Assembly: GCF_013702265.1 (NCBI RefSeq)
Contig: NZ_CP059348.1
Coordinates: forward strand, 868,001-932,000
Source: Providencia rettgeri
GTDB lineage: Bacteria; Pseudomonadota; Gammaproteobacteria; Enterobacterales; Enterobacteriaceae
DNA length: 64,000 nucleotides
Direction of reading: 5' to 3'
Shown here: positions 30,627-40,606 of the stretch, piece by piece
How the letters are laid out: each line of letters starts with the position of its first letter
How positions within the stretch are numbered: the first letter of the stretch is position 1
Translations under genes and position numbers: made by a program
The notes under the pieces: generated by a model
What the model was told of the DNA's origin: nothing
The model's database searches: none
The model's input: the letters and a program-made list of their open reading frames with translations, nothing else

Positions 30627-31226
30627 TTATTTAAATACTTTGAAACGAACGTCGTCGTCCATAAAGTCTTTATCACCAGCAGGTTGCTCAATTGAACCAA
30701 ATACCATTTGAGCGCGTAAAATCCAATTTGCTGGGATATCCCACTCTTGTTGAACTTGATTATCAATTAATGGGTTGTAGTGCTGTAATGATGCACCTAC
30801 ATTTTCCTGAGATAATGTTGTCCATACTGCCAGCTGCGCCATACCGCTCGCTTGTTCTGACCAGATAGGGAAGTTATCCGCATAGAGTGGGAATTGTTCT
30901 TGTAAACCAGTGACGACATTTTTATCTTCAAAGAAAAGAACGGTACCAGCACCTGCTGCAAAGCTATTAATTTTTTGTTCTGTTCCAGCAAAAGCAGCTT
31001 CAGGAACGATAGCACGTAACGCTTCTTTGGTGATATTCCACAGTTTTTTATGTTCTGCACCAAATAACACCACAATACGTGAAGTTTGTGAGTTAAATGC
31101 TGATGGGGAGTGCTTAACCGCTTCTTTGATAAGCCCAGCCACTTTCTCTTCCGAGATTGGTAATGAATCGCCTAAGTTATAAATAGTGCGACGATTTTTA
31201 ATCATTTCGATAAATGCGTTAGACAT
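30627..31226 (-). CDS. Nitroreductase-family protein (Frm2/Hbn1-like)
   Basis: FMN-dependent nitroreductase-fold protein of 199 residues. RRTIYNLGDSLPISEEKV at the N-terminus, HSPSAFNSQTSRIVVLFG near residue 39 and the late GASLQHYNPLID segment are typical of the small Frm2/YodC-like branch. Members act on nitroaromatics or affect redox and lipid signalling; the physiological substrate is not known. CAAGGGGAC (complement of about 31232-31240) provides the ribosome binding site. Single gene upstream of its own terminator. Confidence 0.85.
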   Translation of the reverse strand: MSNAFIEMIKNRRTIYNLGDSLPISEEKVAGLIKEAVKHSPSAFNSQTSRIVVLFGAEHKKLWNITKEALRAIVPEAAFAGTEQKINSFAAGAGTVLFFEDKNVVTGLQEQFPLYADNFPIWSEQASGMAQLAVWTTLSQENVGASLQHYNPLIDNQVQQEWDIPANWILRAQMVFGSIEQPAGDKDFMDDDVRFKVFK

Positions 31227-31442
31227 GTTTGTCCCCTTGCTTTTGTTTAGAGCACGGCAATTTATTGAACAACCTCAGAAGCCGTAACTTGTTTCGAAGT
31301 AAATTGTTTCGATGTGAATAACTATAAAGGTATCCCAACCAAATCATAGAAAAAAAATTTAACCTTAATGTTCAAATTTTTGCATGTTGTTATAAAAGTA
31401 TAATAAATTCATTGTGTTATTTTAATTTTTAACCCTATTCAG

Positions 31443-34400
31443 TTAACTAACACGATAGTGACTTGGAAGTTCACTAAAGCCGAGTCCGTTAGTTTTTTTC
31501 ACCGCAATTTGTACAGGAATTCGTTCTTTCATCGCTTCCACATGGCTAATCACACCAATGGTTTTTCCTGATGCATTTAGGCTTTCTAATGCATCTAGGG
31601 CGATGTCTAAAGTTTCAGCGTCTAGCGTACCAAAACCTTCATCTAAAAAGAGTGATTCCAATTGCGTGCGATGGCTCACCATGTCAGAGAGTGCAAGGGC
31701 TAGCGCGAGACTGACTAAGAAACTTTCCCCTCCTGAAAGGGTTTTCGTATCGCGAATGCTATCCCCTTGCCAGCCATCAATAACTTGTAATTCGAGGTTG
31801 GCTAAATGACTGCGTTGCAGTAAGTAGCGACCATGCAATTTATCGAGTTGTTGGTTCGCGAGCGAGACTAAACAGTCTAGGGTTAGCCCTTGAGCATAGC
31901 GACGGAATTTATCCCCTTCAGCGGATCCAATTAAGGTATTGAGATAGCTCCAATCATCGTAGCTTAATTGGCTCTGTTCAATTTTATTCAATAACTCGCG
32001 CTGTTGGTGACGCTGTTGCTGATCTCGCTCAAGCTGGTTAATGATTTGACCTTGTTGCTGGTTCAATATCTTGATTTGGCTCTCTAATTGTTCGAGGGTT
32101 TGCTGAATTTGTTCCACTGAAAACTCAGCAAACTCCACTAAACGCTGTTGCTCATGATTTGCCATTGCTGACAGGCTTTCTTGGTAGCGAGTTTCCGCTT
32201 CCAGCCGCTGTTGAGTTACTCGCTGTTTAAGCTGCTCCAGCTCAATTTTCTCTTCGGTAGGTAGTAAGGCATTAAGGAATTGCTCTTGAGTCGAGAAAGG
32301 GCTGCGACTGAGTGCAGCAACAAACTGAGCGTGAGCGGCTAACTGTCGTTGGCTTAGTTGCTTCAATTGGTGATCAAGTTCTTGAGCACTCCCATTGAGT
32401 GCGGCAATATTTTTATCTATTGCGCTAATTTGCTCTGAAAGCGTATCAACTTGATGTGTGTATTGAGCTTGTTTTTCTTGCATTTTTTGAACATAAATAG
32501 CAACAGTTTGGCCTTCTAACAGATTCTGGCGTTGCGTATTTTTTTGTTCAATTTGCTGATTTAATTGCTCTAATTGCTGATGCTGAGCAGAAAGTTGCTG
32601 AGCTAATTGCTGAGCATTCGCTGTTTCAGCTGCAAGCGTTGCCGTATCAACTTCAATATTTTTGGTGATTTGCAGGAAGGTTGCTTTTTTCGCTTCATAA
32701 TATTGCCCGCGTTGCTCAATCTCTTGTAGCCAAGTGGTAAATTGCGCTTGGCTTGGCAGGGTGAGATTAAATGGAGCCAGCGAGTCTGTAAGCTGCTGTG
32801 CTTGTTGCTCAAAGCGTTGCTGCAAAGATTGCTGTTCAGCTTGGTTTTCTTCTAATTGTTGGGAGTGATGCTTTAGTTTCTCATCAAGGAGAGATAACTC
32901 AGAAAACAGCTGTTTGGCTTGAGTTTGCTGTTCATAATATTGGTTTTTAGCCTCTTGGTACTGACGCTCTAACTGTGCAAATTCGTTGATGATGGCTTGC
33001 TGAGCGGTAAGCTCTTCTTGTAATTCAACGAGGGATTGCTCTACCGCTGACGCGGTTTTGGCTAGTTCAGGGATATGTGCTTGCTCACATGCCTTTAGCC
33101 ATTGATTGTTCAGGTTATTGAACTGCTCTTGTAGTTGCTTTTGAGCCAATTCGTTATCTTGCTGGCGGCGTTTGTCTGCTTGCAATAAGGCTTGCTGCTC
33201 AGTGAGCTTTTGTTTTTCGGTCTCCATTTGAGTCATCAGCGTAGCCAGTTGTTGCTGAGTCTCATTGGGCATAACGACTTGATATGATGCTAAAGCAGGG
33301 TGCTCCAACGAGCCACAAAGCGGGCATGGATCTCCTTCAATGAGCAGTTGGCGCTCATGTTCTAAGCTGACAATTTTTTGTTCTAGCTGAAGTTTTTGCT
33401 CTAAAATTTGTCGTTGAGGCAGGAGCTGAGTCACTCTATCTTGCGTAATGGCAACCTGTTGCTCTAATCGGTTGATAGATTCGCCGAGTTGGTTTTGTAA
33501 CTGTGTTTGTGACTGTAATTGCAGCTGTTTTTCTTCATATTGAGTCAGTAAAACAGGTAATATTTTCACATGCTGCAAATGCTCTTGTCGCTGTGAAATC
33601 GCAGCCTTAATTTCTTCTATATTGTACTTTTGTTTATATTCCTGAAACTGCTTTTCGAGCAGATTAAAGCGAGAATGCTGCTCTTCTAAATGGCTTTGAG
33701 CCTGTTGAGATTCTTTGGATTTTTGCTGCTGAACCTGTTGTAGGGTTTTCCATTCAAGGTTGATAACTTGCTGTTTTTTCTGGCTTTGGTTTAGGCGTTC
33801 TGTAAGTTCATAAATAAATTTCCCTTGCTGTTGCCAGCTTCCGAGCTGCGCGACAATCTGAGCATCATTTTGATGTTTTTGTAGAAATAACTGGGTTGTA
33901 TTCAACTCATTATTGGCATGAAGAATTTTCTGCTGGGTACTTTCTACACTGGATTTTTTCTGCAAATATTCGCCATTTAGCTGATTTATTTGCTCGGCTA
34001 ATTGATTTTTTTGCTGGTTAAGTTGTGCGAGTAAATTGTCGAGTGGTCGCACTTCGTTATCGATCATTGCCGTGGTTTTTTGTACCCACTCTTTATATTG
34101 ATTTTGTTCCGACTGAGCTTGAGTGTATTGGGCGACCAATGGCAAGCGCTGCTTTTGAGCGTCTTCTAAAAGTAATGTGGTGCGCTGCTGCTTTTGGGTC
34201 TGTTCATCGAGTTGAGTTTGCAGGCTTTGCACGGCCAGCCAATCAGGACGTAGCGCTTCTGCTGGGGCGCTTTGTTCCAGCTTATGTAAGCTGGCTTCTG
34301 AGGCTTGATATTGCTGTAAAGCTTGCTGCTGTGCAATCTGTAATCGCTGGGTATTTTGCACTAATTGTTGATGTTGCTGGTGCCATGTTAGCGCTTGTTG

Positions 34401-35126
34401 ATGGCGGTTTTTATTCTGGCTCAGTTGCTGTTCTTGCGCTAAATATTGTTGCTGTTTTTCAACGAGTTCTTGATGCTCTGATTCAGTAAGTAAGTTAATG
34501 CTGCCCGCTTGCGCTCGAAGAATATCGAGATCGGTTTTAGCTTGTTTATGTTGGTTAAAAATATACACCGAAATCTGGCTGTAAATTTCGGTGCCAGTGA
34601 TTTCTTCTAGTAAATCGGCACGCTCTTTTTCGGTGGCATTTAAAAAGGCTGCAAAATCCCCTTGAGAGAGCAAAATGGATTTTGTGAAACGCCCAAAATC
34701 TAGCCCGGTGATTTGCACAATTTTTTCACGCACTTCACTGATTTTTTCTGCAATAATCTGCCCATCAGCGACGGTTGCCAGCTCTGCTTTTGCATCTTGC
34801 AGGTTACCATCGGGTTTATTGTTTGCCCGGCGTTGACTCCAAAATGCGCGATAAGCGATGCCTTTAACTTCAAACTCCACTTCAGCTAAACATTCGCCAG
34901 TATGGCGGGTCATCAACTCATTTTTGCTTTTTGATATTGCCCCTAACCGTGGAGTCTGGTGGTAAAGCGCAAGGCAGATAGCATCCAATAAGGTGGTTTT
35001 CCCCGCGCCAGTTGCGCCTGTGATAGCAAATAATCCATTACTGGCAAAAGGCTCTTCTGTGAAATCAATCTTCCATTCACCTTTTAGGGAGTTAATGTTT
35101 TTCAGGCGTAAGCTTAAGATTTTCAA
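31443..35126 (-). CDS. sbcC: Exonuclease subunit SbcC (Rad50-like ATPase)
   Basis: ATPase subunit of the SbcCD nuclease that opens hairpins and processes DNA ends. Walker A GATGAGKTTLLDAICLAL lies near residue 38. A zinc hook CPLC (C601, C604) sits at the tip of two long glutamine-rich coiled coils. The ABC signature LSGGESFLVSLALALALSD and Walker B SLFLDEGFGTLD lie near the C-terminus. At 1227 residues it is about 180 longer than E. coli SbcC, with the extra length in the coiled coils. It starts two bases after the sbcD stop. Confidence 0.95.
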   Translation of the reverse strand: MKILSLRLKNINSLKGEWKIDFTEEPFASNGLFAITGATGAGKTTLLDAICLALYHQTPRLGAISKSKNELMTRHTGECLAEVEFEVKGIAYRAFWSQRRANNKPDGNLQDAKAELATVADGQIIAEKISEVREKIVQITGLDFGRFTKSILLSQGDFAAFLNATEKERADLLEEITGTEIYSQISVYIFNQHKQAKTDLDILRAQAGSINLLTESEHQELVEKQQQYLAQEQQLSQNKNRHQQALTWHQQHQQLVQNTQRLQIAQQQALQQYQASEASLHKLEQSAPAEALRPDWLAVQSLQTQLDEQTQKQQRTTLLLEDAQKQRLPLVAQYTQAQSEQNQYKEWVQKTTAMIDNEVRPLDNLLAQLNQQKNQLAEQINQLNGEYLQKKSSVESTQQKILHANNELNTTQLFLQKHQNDAQIVAQLGSWQQQGKFIYELTERLNQSQKKQQVINLEWKTLQQVQQQKSKESQQAQSHLEEQHSRFNLLEKQFQEYKQKYNIEEIKAAISQRQEHLQHVKILPVLLTQYEEKQLQLQSQTQLQNQLGESINRLEQQVAITQDRVTQLLPQRQILEQKLQLEQKIVSLEHERQLLIEGDPCPLCGSLEHPALASYQVVMPNETQQQLATLMTQMETEKQKLTEQQALLQADKRRQQDNELAQKQLQEQFNNLNNQWLKACEQAHIPELAKTASAVEQSLVELQEELTAQQAIINEFAQLERQYQEAKNQYYEQQTQAKQLFSELSLLDEKLKHHSQQLEENQAEQQSLQQRFEQQAQQLTDSLAPFNLTLPSQAQFTTWLQEIEQRGQYYEAKKATFLQITKNIEVDTATLAAETANAQQLAQQLSAQHQQLEQLNQQIEQKNTQRQNLLEGQTVAIYVQKMQEKQAQYTHQVDTLSEQISAIDKNIAALNGSAQELDHQLKQLSQRQLAAHAQFVAALSRSPFSTQEQFLNALLPTEEKIELEQLKQRVTQQRLEAETRYQESLSAMANHEQQRLVEFAEFSVEQIQQTLEQLESQIKILNQQQGQIINQLERDQQQRHQQRELLNKIEQSQLSYDDWSYLNTLIGSAEGDKFRRYAQGLTLDCLVSLANQQLDKLHGRYLLQRSHLANLELQVIDGWQGDSIRDTKTLSGGESFLVSLALALALSDMVSHRTQLESLFLDEGFGTLDAETLDIALDALESLNASGKTIGVISHVEAMKERIPVQIAVKKTNGLGFSELPSHYRVS

Positions 35127-35128
35127 AG

Positions 35129-36343
35129 TTATTCTCCCTGCTCATTGCGCAAGTTGGCGTAGGATTGCTTGAACAGCTGCAATAAACGCTGCTCTAACGC
35201 TTTGTCTTCCAGTGACTCTTCGGTAAGTCGTCGGGTAAAAACTTCTTCGGCAGTCAGTTCACTTAATGTTTCATTCTGCGGAGTGAGGTTTTGACCTGTT
35301 TGTGCCCGTCGAGCTCGGCGTAGGCGAACAACTTCGACAGGGAGTTCTTGGGTGAGAGCCTCAATACGTTGCTGGATATCACCAAGGTAGTCTTGGGTGG
35401 CGACTTCAATATCTAACCAAATAGGGCGCTCATTTTCTTGGACAGGTAAGTCCATTAATTGTTTTTGCAGTTCTTTCAACGAGCCTTTTAAACTCAATAG
35501 CGGCTGGAAAACGGGAATTGGCAGCAGAGTGACATTGGTAAATTGGTGCTGATTAAACTCCACTAAGCAGACACTTTTTTGTTGTTGTGATTCGTCAAAA
35601 CTGAGTGCAATCGGAGAGCCGCTGTAGCGAATATGTGCTTGTCCACCAATCAGTTGAGGCCGATGGATATGTCCGAGCGCAATATAATCAGCAGGTGGGA
35701 ACGCACCAGAAGGAAAGGCATCCAATGTGCCGATATAAATTTCACGCACGGAATCTGTCAGTTCTGCACCGACGACGGTCAAATGCCCCGTGGCAATAAT
35801 CGGGATATCTAAGCCCTGCTCAGTACGTTGCTCAACGGCTTTTTGGTAACAGCTTTGGTAGTGTTCACGAATGGCATTTTGTAATGAAAGTTGTTTTTCT
35901 TCACTGCTTTGCCCCGCAATACTGACTTGGATATCTCGTGGCCGTAAAAAGGGGATTGCGCACACTAACCCATTTGGGTTCCCTTGCTTATCTTTCAATG
36001 TGATGACAGGGGATTCGCTGTTTGATGTGATGACGTGAGTATTTAAATAACGTAATAACGCGCTGGATTCATTCAAAACAGAGACAGAATCATGGTTTCC
36101 ACTCAAGATAACTAATTGGCAGCCTGTTTTTTGCAAATCAACAATAAACTGGTTGTAGAGTTCGCGCGCATAACTTGGCGGTGCGCCAGTATCAAAAACA
36201 TCGCCAGCCACAATCAGGGCATCCACTTGGTACTGATTGACTTGCTCTATTAACCAACGCAAAAAGTGTTGGTGTTCAGCAGATCGGTTTTTAGTGAAAA
36301 AATACTGACCTAAATGCCAGTCTGAAGTGTGGATGATGCGCAT
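35129..36343 (-). CDS. sbcD: Exonuclease subunit SbcD (Mre11-like nuclease)
   Basis: Mn2+-dependent phosphoesterase subunit of SbcCD. All five metallophosphoesterase motifs are visible: SDWHLGQ (7-13), VAGDVFDTG, LSGNHDS, ATGHLTVVG and GHIHRPQ. Length 404 is normal. First gene of the sbcDC operon, with a two-base gap to sbcC. Divergent from phoB, the same arrangement as in E. coli. Confidence 0.96.
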   Translation of the reverse strand: MRIIHTSDWHLGQYFFTKNRSAEHQHFLRWLIEQVNQYQVDALIVAGDVFDTGAPPSYARELYNQFIVDLQKTGCQLVILSGNHDSVSVLNESSALLRYLNTHVITSNSESPVITLKDKQGNPNGLVCAIPFLRPRDIQVSIAGQSSEEKQLSLQNAIREHYQSCYQKAVEQRTEQGLDIPIIATGHLTVVGAELTDSVREIYIGTLDAFPSGAFPPADYIALGHIHRPQLIGGQAHIRYSGSPIALSFDESQQQKSVCLVEFNQHQFTNVTLLPIPVFQPLLSLKGSLKELQKQLMDLPVQENERPIWLDIEVATQDYLGDIQQRIEALTQELPVEVVRLRRARRAQTGQNLTPQNETLSELTAEEVFTRRLTEESLEDKALEQRLLQLFKQSYANLRNEQGE

Positions 36344-36612
36344 GAGCTAGCGGTTCCTGTGATTATGACGCTTTTACTATATTAATATTCTGATGCTTTA
36401 TACTCATATTCAAACCATTTGGTTTGCTGTGTCACAGTATACTGTATATCGGTTCAGTGAAAGCAAAGGCATGGCAAATTAAATAGTAAAAATAAGAGAG
36501 TTGCGAAGCGCTTCGCAATGATGGCCAGATGTGGTGTTAATATTTCACTTACATGACATTAAGCTGTTAATCTAATGATAGATCTTGAATGCGCGTTAAG
36601 ATATTCATAATT
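36344..36612. other. Divergent sbcD-phoB region with an 18-bp palindrome
   Basis: Apart from the Pho box and promoter described separately, this region holds a perfect 18-bp palindrome, TTGCGAAGC-GCTTCGCAA, at 36501-36518. Its function is unknown. Confidence 0.6.
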
Positions 36613-36635
36613 CTGTCACAAAACTGACGCATAAT
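36613..36635 (+). promoter_or_regulatory. Pho box and -10 of phoB
   Basis: CTGTCACAAAACTGACGC (36613-36630) matches the two 7-base repeats of the PhoB box separated by four bases. The -10 CATAAT (36630-36635) follows immediately, as at Pho-regulon promoters. It implies autoactivation of phoBR. Confidence 0.85.
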
Positions 36636-36676
36636 GCGGTCACATTAAAAATCTCTTCTTATTTACAGGAACAATC

Positions 36677-37366
36677 ATGGCAAGACGCATTCTAGTCGTT
36701 GAAGATGAAGCGCCCATCCGAGAAATGGTTTGTTTTGTATTGGAACAGAATGGTTTTCAGCCGACAGAGGCTGATGATTATGATTCTGCGATAGCGCAAT
36801 TGGTTGATCCCCTTCCTGATTTAGTATTATTGGATTGGATGATACCCGGAGGTTCCGGTATCCAAGTCATTAAACATATGAAGCGTGATAGTGCTACGCG
36901 CGATGTCCCCGTCATGATGCTAACGGCAAGGGGCGAAGAAGAAGATCGCGTGAAAGGATTAGAAGTGGGAGCGGATGACTATCTCATCAAACCGTTTTCA
37001 CCAAAAGAATTGATAGCTCGTGTTAAAGCTATTTTACGACGTATTTCTCCAATGGCGACAGAAGATATTATCGAGATGAACGGGTTAGTGCTTGACCCTA
37101 CTTCTCATCGCGTTACCAGCAAGGAAATTCCCATTGATATGGGGCCTACCGAATATAAATTACTCCACTTCTTTATGACCCATCCAGAGCGAGTTTATAG
37201 CCGTGAGCAGTTACTCAACTATGTTTGGGGTGCCAACGTGTATGTGGAAGACAGAACGGTGGATGTCCATATTCGTCGTTTAAGAAAAGCGTTAGAGTTA
37301 GATGGACATGATAAGATGGTGCAAACGGTTCGTGGTACTGGCTACCGCTTCTCTGTTCGCTATTGA
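36677..37366 (+). CDS. phoB: Phosphate-regulon response regulator PhoB
   Basis: OmpR-class regulator activated in phosphate starvation. The receiver domain has phospho-acceptor D53 ([10 protein letters not shown]) and K105-type lysine in [10 protein letters not shown]. The C-terminal winged helix ends [12 protein letters not shown]. Length 229 is exact for PhoB. CAGGA (36666-36670) precedes the ATG. Operon with phoR. Confidence 0.98.
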   Translation: MARRILVVEDEAPIREMVCFVLEQNGFQPTEADDYDSAIAQLVDPLPDLVLLDWMIPGGSGIQVIKHMKRDSATRDVPVMMLTARGEEEDRVKGLEVGADDYLIKPFSPKELIARVKAILRRISPMATEDIIEMNGLVLDPTSHRVTSKEIPIDMGPTEYKLLHFFMTHPERVYSREQLLNYVWGANVYVEDRTVDVHIRRLRKALELDGHDKMVQTVRGTGYRFSVRY

Positions 37367-37389
37367 GAAACCATTAGGGAGAAACATGG

Positions 37390-38709
37390 GTGCTTGAACG
37401 CTTATCCTTAAAACAGCTGATTTGGGGGCTGTTTTTATTTATTTTACCCGCATTGATACTGTCTGTTTTTATTGGACATCTTCCGTGGCTGCTAGTGATC
37501 TCGCTACTCGCAGCACTCATTTGGCACGGATATAACCTGTTAAAACTCTCTGACTGGCTCTGGTTGGATAGAAGTATGCTACCGCCGGATGGCAAAGGGG
37601 GATGGGAGCCAATATTTTATGGTATCTATCAGATGCAGCAGCGTAACCGTAAGCGTCGCCGTGAGCTCGGGCAGCTGATTAAGCGTTTTCGCAGCGGGGC
37701 TGAATCCTTGCCTGATGCCGTAGTAATCATGACCACCGAAGGCAATATTTTCTGGTGTAACCGCCATGCTCAACAGCTTCTTGGTTTTCGCTGGCCTGAG
37801 GATAACGGACAGCATATTTTTAATTTATTACGTTATCCTGATTTTAGCCGCTATTTCACCGTGAAAAACTATGACCAAGCGCTGACGATTGAGCTTAACA
37901 GTGGCGAAATTGTTGAGTTTCGTATCTTGCCATATGCGAGTGATCAACTCTTGATGGTGGCTAGAGATGTGACTGAAAAACGCCGTCTAGAAAAAGCGCG
38001 TAGAGACTTTTTTGCTAACGTTAGCCATGAGTTACGAACGCCATTAACCGTTATACAAGGTTATCTTGAAGTCATGGATGATCAAGAGGGCACTTCACCG
38101 ATGAATAAAAAAGCGTTATCGGTGATGCAAGAGCAAACTCATCGAATGGATAACCTGGTGAAGCAATTACTGCAATTATCCCGTATTGAGGTTGCCCCTC
38201 AAATTAATCTTGATGAACAGATTAATATGCCGGTCATTCTTAAGATGATTGAACAAGAAGCGATTAGCTTAAGCCAAGGGCGGCACGAGTTTGAATTCAG
38301 TATTGATGAAAAACTTCGAGTTCATGGTAATGAAGAGCAGCTACGAAGTGCGGTTGCTAACTTAGTGTATAACGCCATAAACCACACGCCAGACGGCACG
38401 AAAATTAAGGTGAAATGGCAGCGAACCAGTAATGGCGCGCAGTTTAGTGTGAGTGACAATGGTCCTGGAATTCCAGCCGAGCACCTTCCTCGCTTAACAG
38501 AGCGTTTTTATCGTGTGGATAAAGCGCGTTCAAGGCAAGGTGGTGGGGGAACAGGGTTGGGCTTAGCGATTGTTAAGCATGCTGTTCAACACCATAGTAG
38601 CCAGCTCTCAGTAACCAGTCAGGTTGGCAAGGGCAGTGAGTTTTCATTCACATTACCACCAGTGTTTATTGTGTCAGACAAGAAAGTGAATACATTAAGC
38701 GCAAAATAA
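37390..38709 (+). CDS. phoR: Phosphate-regulon sensor kinase PhoR
   Basis: Inner-membrane histidine kinase/phosphatase partner of PhoB. Two N-terminal membrane segments (about 8-50) are followed by a PAS domain. The H-box [14 protein letters not shown] gives H213, and [21 protein letters not shown] and [11 protein letters not shown] form the ATP site. The start is GTG at 37390 with GGGAG (37377-37381) eight bases upstream; the nearby ATG at 37386 is out of frame. Length 439. Confidence 0.97.
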   Translation: MLERLSLKQLIWGLFLFILPALILSVFIGHLPWLLVISLLAALIWHGYNLLKLSDWLWLDRSMLPPDGKGGWEPIFYGIYQMQQRNRKRRRELGQLIKRFRSGAESLPDAVVIMTTEGNIFWCNRHAQQLLGFRWPEDNGQHIFNLLRYPDFSRYFTVKNYDQALTIELNSGEIVEFRILPYASDQLLMVARDVTEKRRLEKARRDFFANVSHELRTPLTVIQGYLEVMDDQEGTSPMNKKALSVMQEQTHRMDNLVKQLLQLSRIEVAPQINLDEQINMPVILKMIEQEAISLSQGRHEFEFSIDEKLRVHGNEEQLRSAVANLVYNAINHTPDGTKIKVKWQRTSNGAQFSVSDNGPGIPAEHLPRLTERFYRVDKARSRQGGGGTGLGLAIVKHAVQHHSSQLSVTSQVGKGSEFSFTLPPVFIVSDKKVNTLSAK

Positions 38710-38720
38710 CCTAAAAAACG

Positions 38721-38760
38721 AAACCTTGCTAATGAAATCATCATATTAGCAAGGTTTTTT
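38721..38760 (+). terminator. Terminator after phoR
   Basis: AAACCTTGCTAAT (38721-38733) pairs with ATTAGCAAGGTTT (38745-38757) and runs into T. Confidence 0.9.
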
Positions 38761-39203
38761 GTTTTGTGCTTTACCCTATATTGGTACTATTTCTAACGAC
38801 TACGCTATATTTTCAATTTTATCCTGCAATTTTCTTCATCTTATTCTGTGAATATTTCTTCGGTATGGTTAAAAAATGTTTTATTGATGATTTTTTAGCC
38901 TGAATATATACGGGATATTGCAATTTTACTGACAGTAATCACTGGTTCTTAAATTTAGTTTGGTGCATTGTTCTTGTTTTCGGGTTTGCTCTTGCCTTTT
39001 TTCCCTATAAAAGTTTTACTTGTCGCCAGTTATTGGCGATTTTTACTGTTTTTTGATGTTTAGTATTGCAAAGCTAACCAAGACATGCATTTTGTATTGT
39101 TAATGTAATGTTAATCAGAACTCTATTTCGTCATATATGTTCCAATAGGTTACCGATGAAGTGACCTGTTTTTATTTCATAATTTACTAAAAATTAACAT
39201 AAT
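38761..39203 (+). other. brnQ upstream region with terminator-like hairpin
   Basis: No gene is supported. A small intrinsic-terminator-like hairpin TCGCCA-GTTAT-TGGCGA then TTTTT lies at 39023-39044, about 160 bases before the brnQ start; it could be an attenuator if transcription begins upstream of it. The brnQ start has no clear Shine-Dalgarno sequence. Confidence 0.45.
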
Positions 39204-40532
39204 ATGGCTCATCGTTTATCATCCAGAGATATCCTCGCCTTAGGTTTTATGACCTTTGCGCTGTTTGTTGGGGCTGGAAATATCATTTTCCCGCCAATGG
39301 TCGGTTTACAAGCCGGTGAACAAGTTTGGACTGCGGCACTTGGCTTCTTAGTCACCGGTGTCGGCCTTCCTGTTCTTACCGTCGTTGCATTGGCGAAAGT
39401 AGGGGGCGGTATTGAAGCGCTCAGCACGCCAATTGGTAAAACTGCTGGTCTGTTACTCGCTATCGTTGCGTATTTATCGGTGGGGCCTCTTTTTGCAACC
39501 CCAAGAACGGCAACCGTTTCTTATAAAGTGGGTATCGCACCACTACTGGGCGGCGAATCTGAAATCTCGCTGCTGGTTTATAGCGCCATTTATTTTGTAC
39601 TGGTGATCGGTATTTCGTTATACCCAGGTAAATTGCTAGATAGCGTTGGGCACATTTTGGCGCCAGTCAAAATGTTGGCACTGGCAATTTTAGGTGTTGC
39701 TGCGGTTATGTGGCCTGCTGGACAACCGATTCTGGCAACCCCTGAATATCAAGATATGGCATTTTCCAATGGTTTTATTAATGGCTATTTAACGATGGAC
39801 ACATTAGGTGCCATGGTTTTTGGTATTGTCATTGTGAATGCGGCGCGTTCCCGCGGTATTGAAAACTCATCATTATTAACTCGCTATACCATGTGGGCAG
39901 GATTAATTGCTGGGGTGTTATTAACTCTGGTCTATTTATCGCTGTTTAAACTGGGCGAAAATAGTGGATCATTGATTCCAAATCCAGCTGATGGCGCTGA
40001 TATTCTTCACGAATATGTTCAATACACGTTCGGTAACTACGGTAGCTTCTTCTTAGCGGTGTTGATTTTTGTTGCCTGTATGGTGACTGCTGTAGGGCTA
40101 ACCTGCGCATGTGCTGAGTTCTTCAGTCGCTATGTACCAATCTCTTACCGTAAATTGGTATTGATTTTAGGCTTGTTCTCTATGGTGATTTCAAACCTCG
40201 GACTGAGTAAGCTGATTGCGTTCTCATTACCAGTATTGGTTTCGATTTATCCACCTTGTATCGTTTTGATTTTGATGAGCTTTACGTTGAAGTGGTGGCG
40301 TAACCCAACCATCGTGATTGCTCCGACGATGTTAACAAGCTTTGTGGTCGGTTTGATTGGTGCCGTGAAAGCCTCTGATAACTTGAAGACTTATATCCCT
40401 GACTGGATGACGTCTATTCCGCTGTATCAGCAAGATTTAGCGTGGTTATTACCATCGCTGGTTGTGTTAGTAGTTGCTGCGCTGTGTGACAGATTGATCA
40501 CACCATCAAGTGAGCATCATAAGCACGCATAA
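39204..40532 (+). CDS. brnQ: Branched-chain amino acid transporter BrnQ (LIV-II)
   Basis: Inner-membrane symporter for leucine, isoleucine and valine, with about twelve hydrophobic segments in 442 residues. Signature stretches include [21 protein letters not shown] (residues 14-34), [13 protein letters not shown] and [26 protein letters not shown]. The start aligns with the E. coli protein ([15 protein letters not shown]). It follows phoR as in E. coli and is convergent with ggt. Confidence 0.96.
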   Translation: MAHRLSSRDILALGFMTFALFVGAGNIIFPPMVGLQAGEQVWTAALGFLVTGVGLPVLTVVALAKVGGGIEALSTPIGKTAGLLLAIVAYLSVGPLFATPRTATVSYKVGIAPLLGGESEISLLVYSAIYFVLVIGISLYPGKLLDSVGHILAPVKMLALAILGVAAVMWPAGQPILATPEYQDMAFSNGFINGYLTMDTLGAMVFGIVIVNAARSRGIENSSLLTRYTMWAGLIAGVLLTLVYLSLFKLGENSGSLIPNPADGADILHEYVQYTFGNYGSFFLAVLIFVACMVTAVGLTCACAEFFSRYVPISYRKLVLILGLFSMVISNLGLSKLIAFSLPVLVSIYPPCIVLILMSFTLKWWRNPTIVIAPTMLTSFVVGLIGAVKASDNLKTYIPDWMTSIPLYQQDLAWLLPSLVVLVVAALCDRLITPSSEHHKHA

Positions 40533-40550
40533 TATATTGTAATTACCTAA

Positions 40551-40587
40551 AAAAATGCCAGTAGATGATAAATCTGCTGGCATTTTT
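40551..40587. terminator. Bidirectional terminator between brnQ and ggt
   Basis: AAAAATGCCAG (40551-40561) pairs with CTGGCATTTTT (40577-40587), with inner AGAT/ATCT pairing. A-run and T-run on the two sides suit both convergent genes. Confidence 0.85.
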
Positions 40588-40606
40588 CGTTTTAGTTATC
40601 GATTAA

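Noticed and set aside
30461-30766. 101-codon minus-strand frame overlapping the 3' end of the nitroreductase-family gene
   Set aside because: Overlaps a real gene in another frame and runs through its terminator; Ile/Phe/Asn-rich as expected from AT-rich DNA.
34025-34489. 154-codon plus-strand frame inside sbcC
   Set aside because: Antisense shadow of the repetitive glutamine-rich coiled-coil coding sequence; no ribosome binding site or family resemblance.
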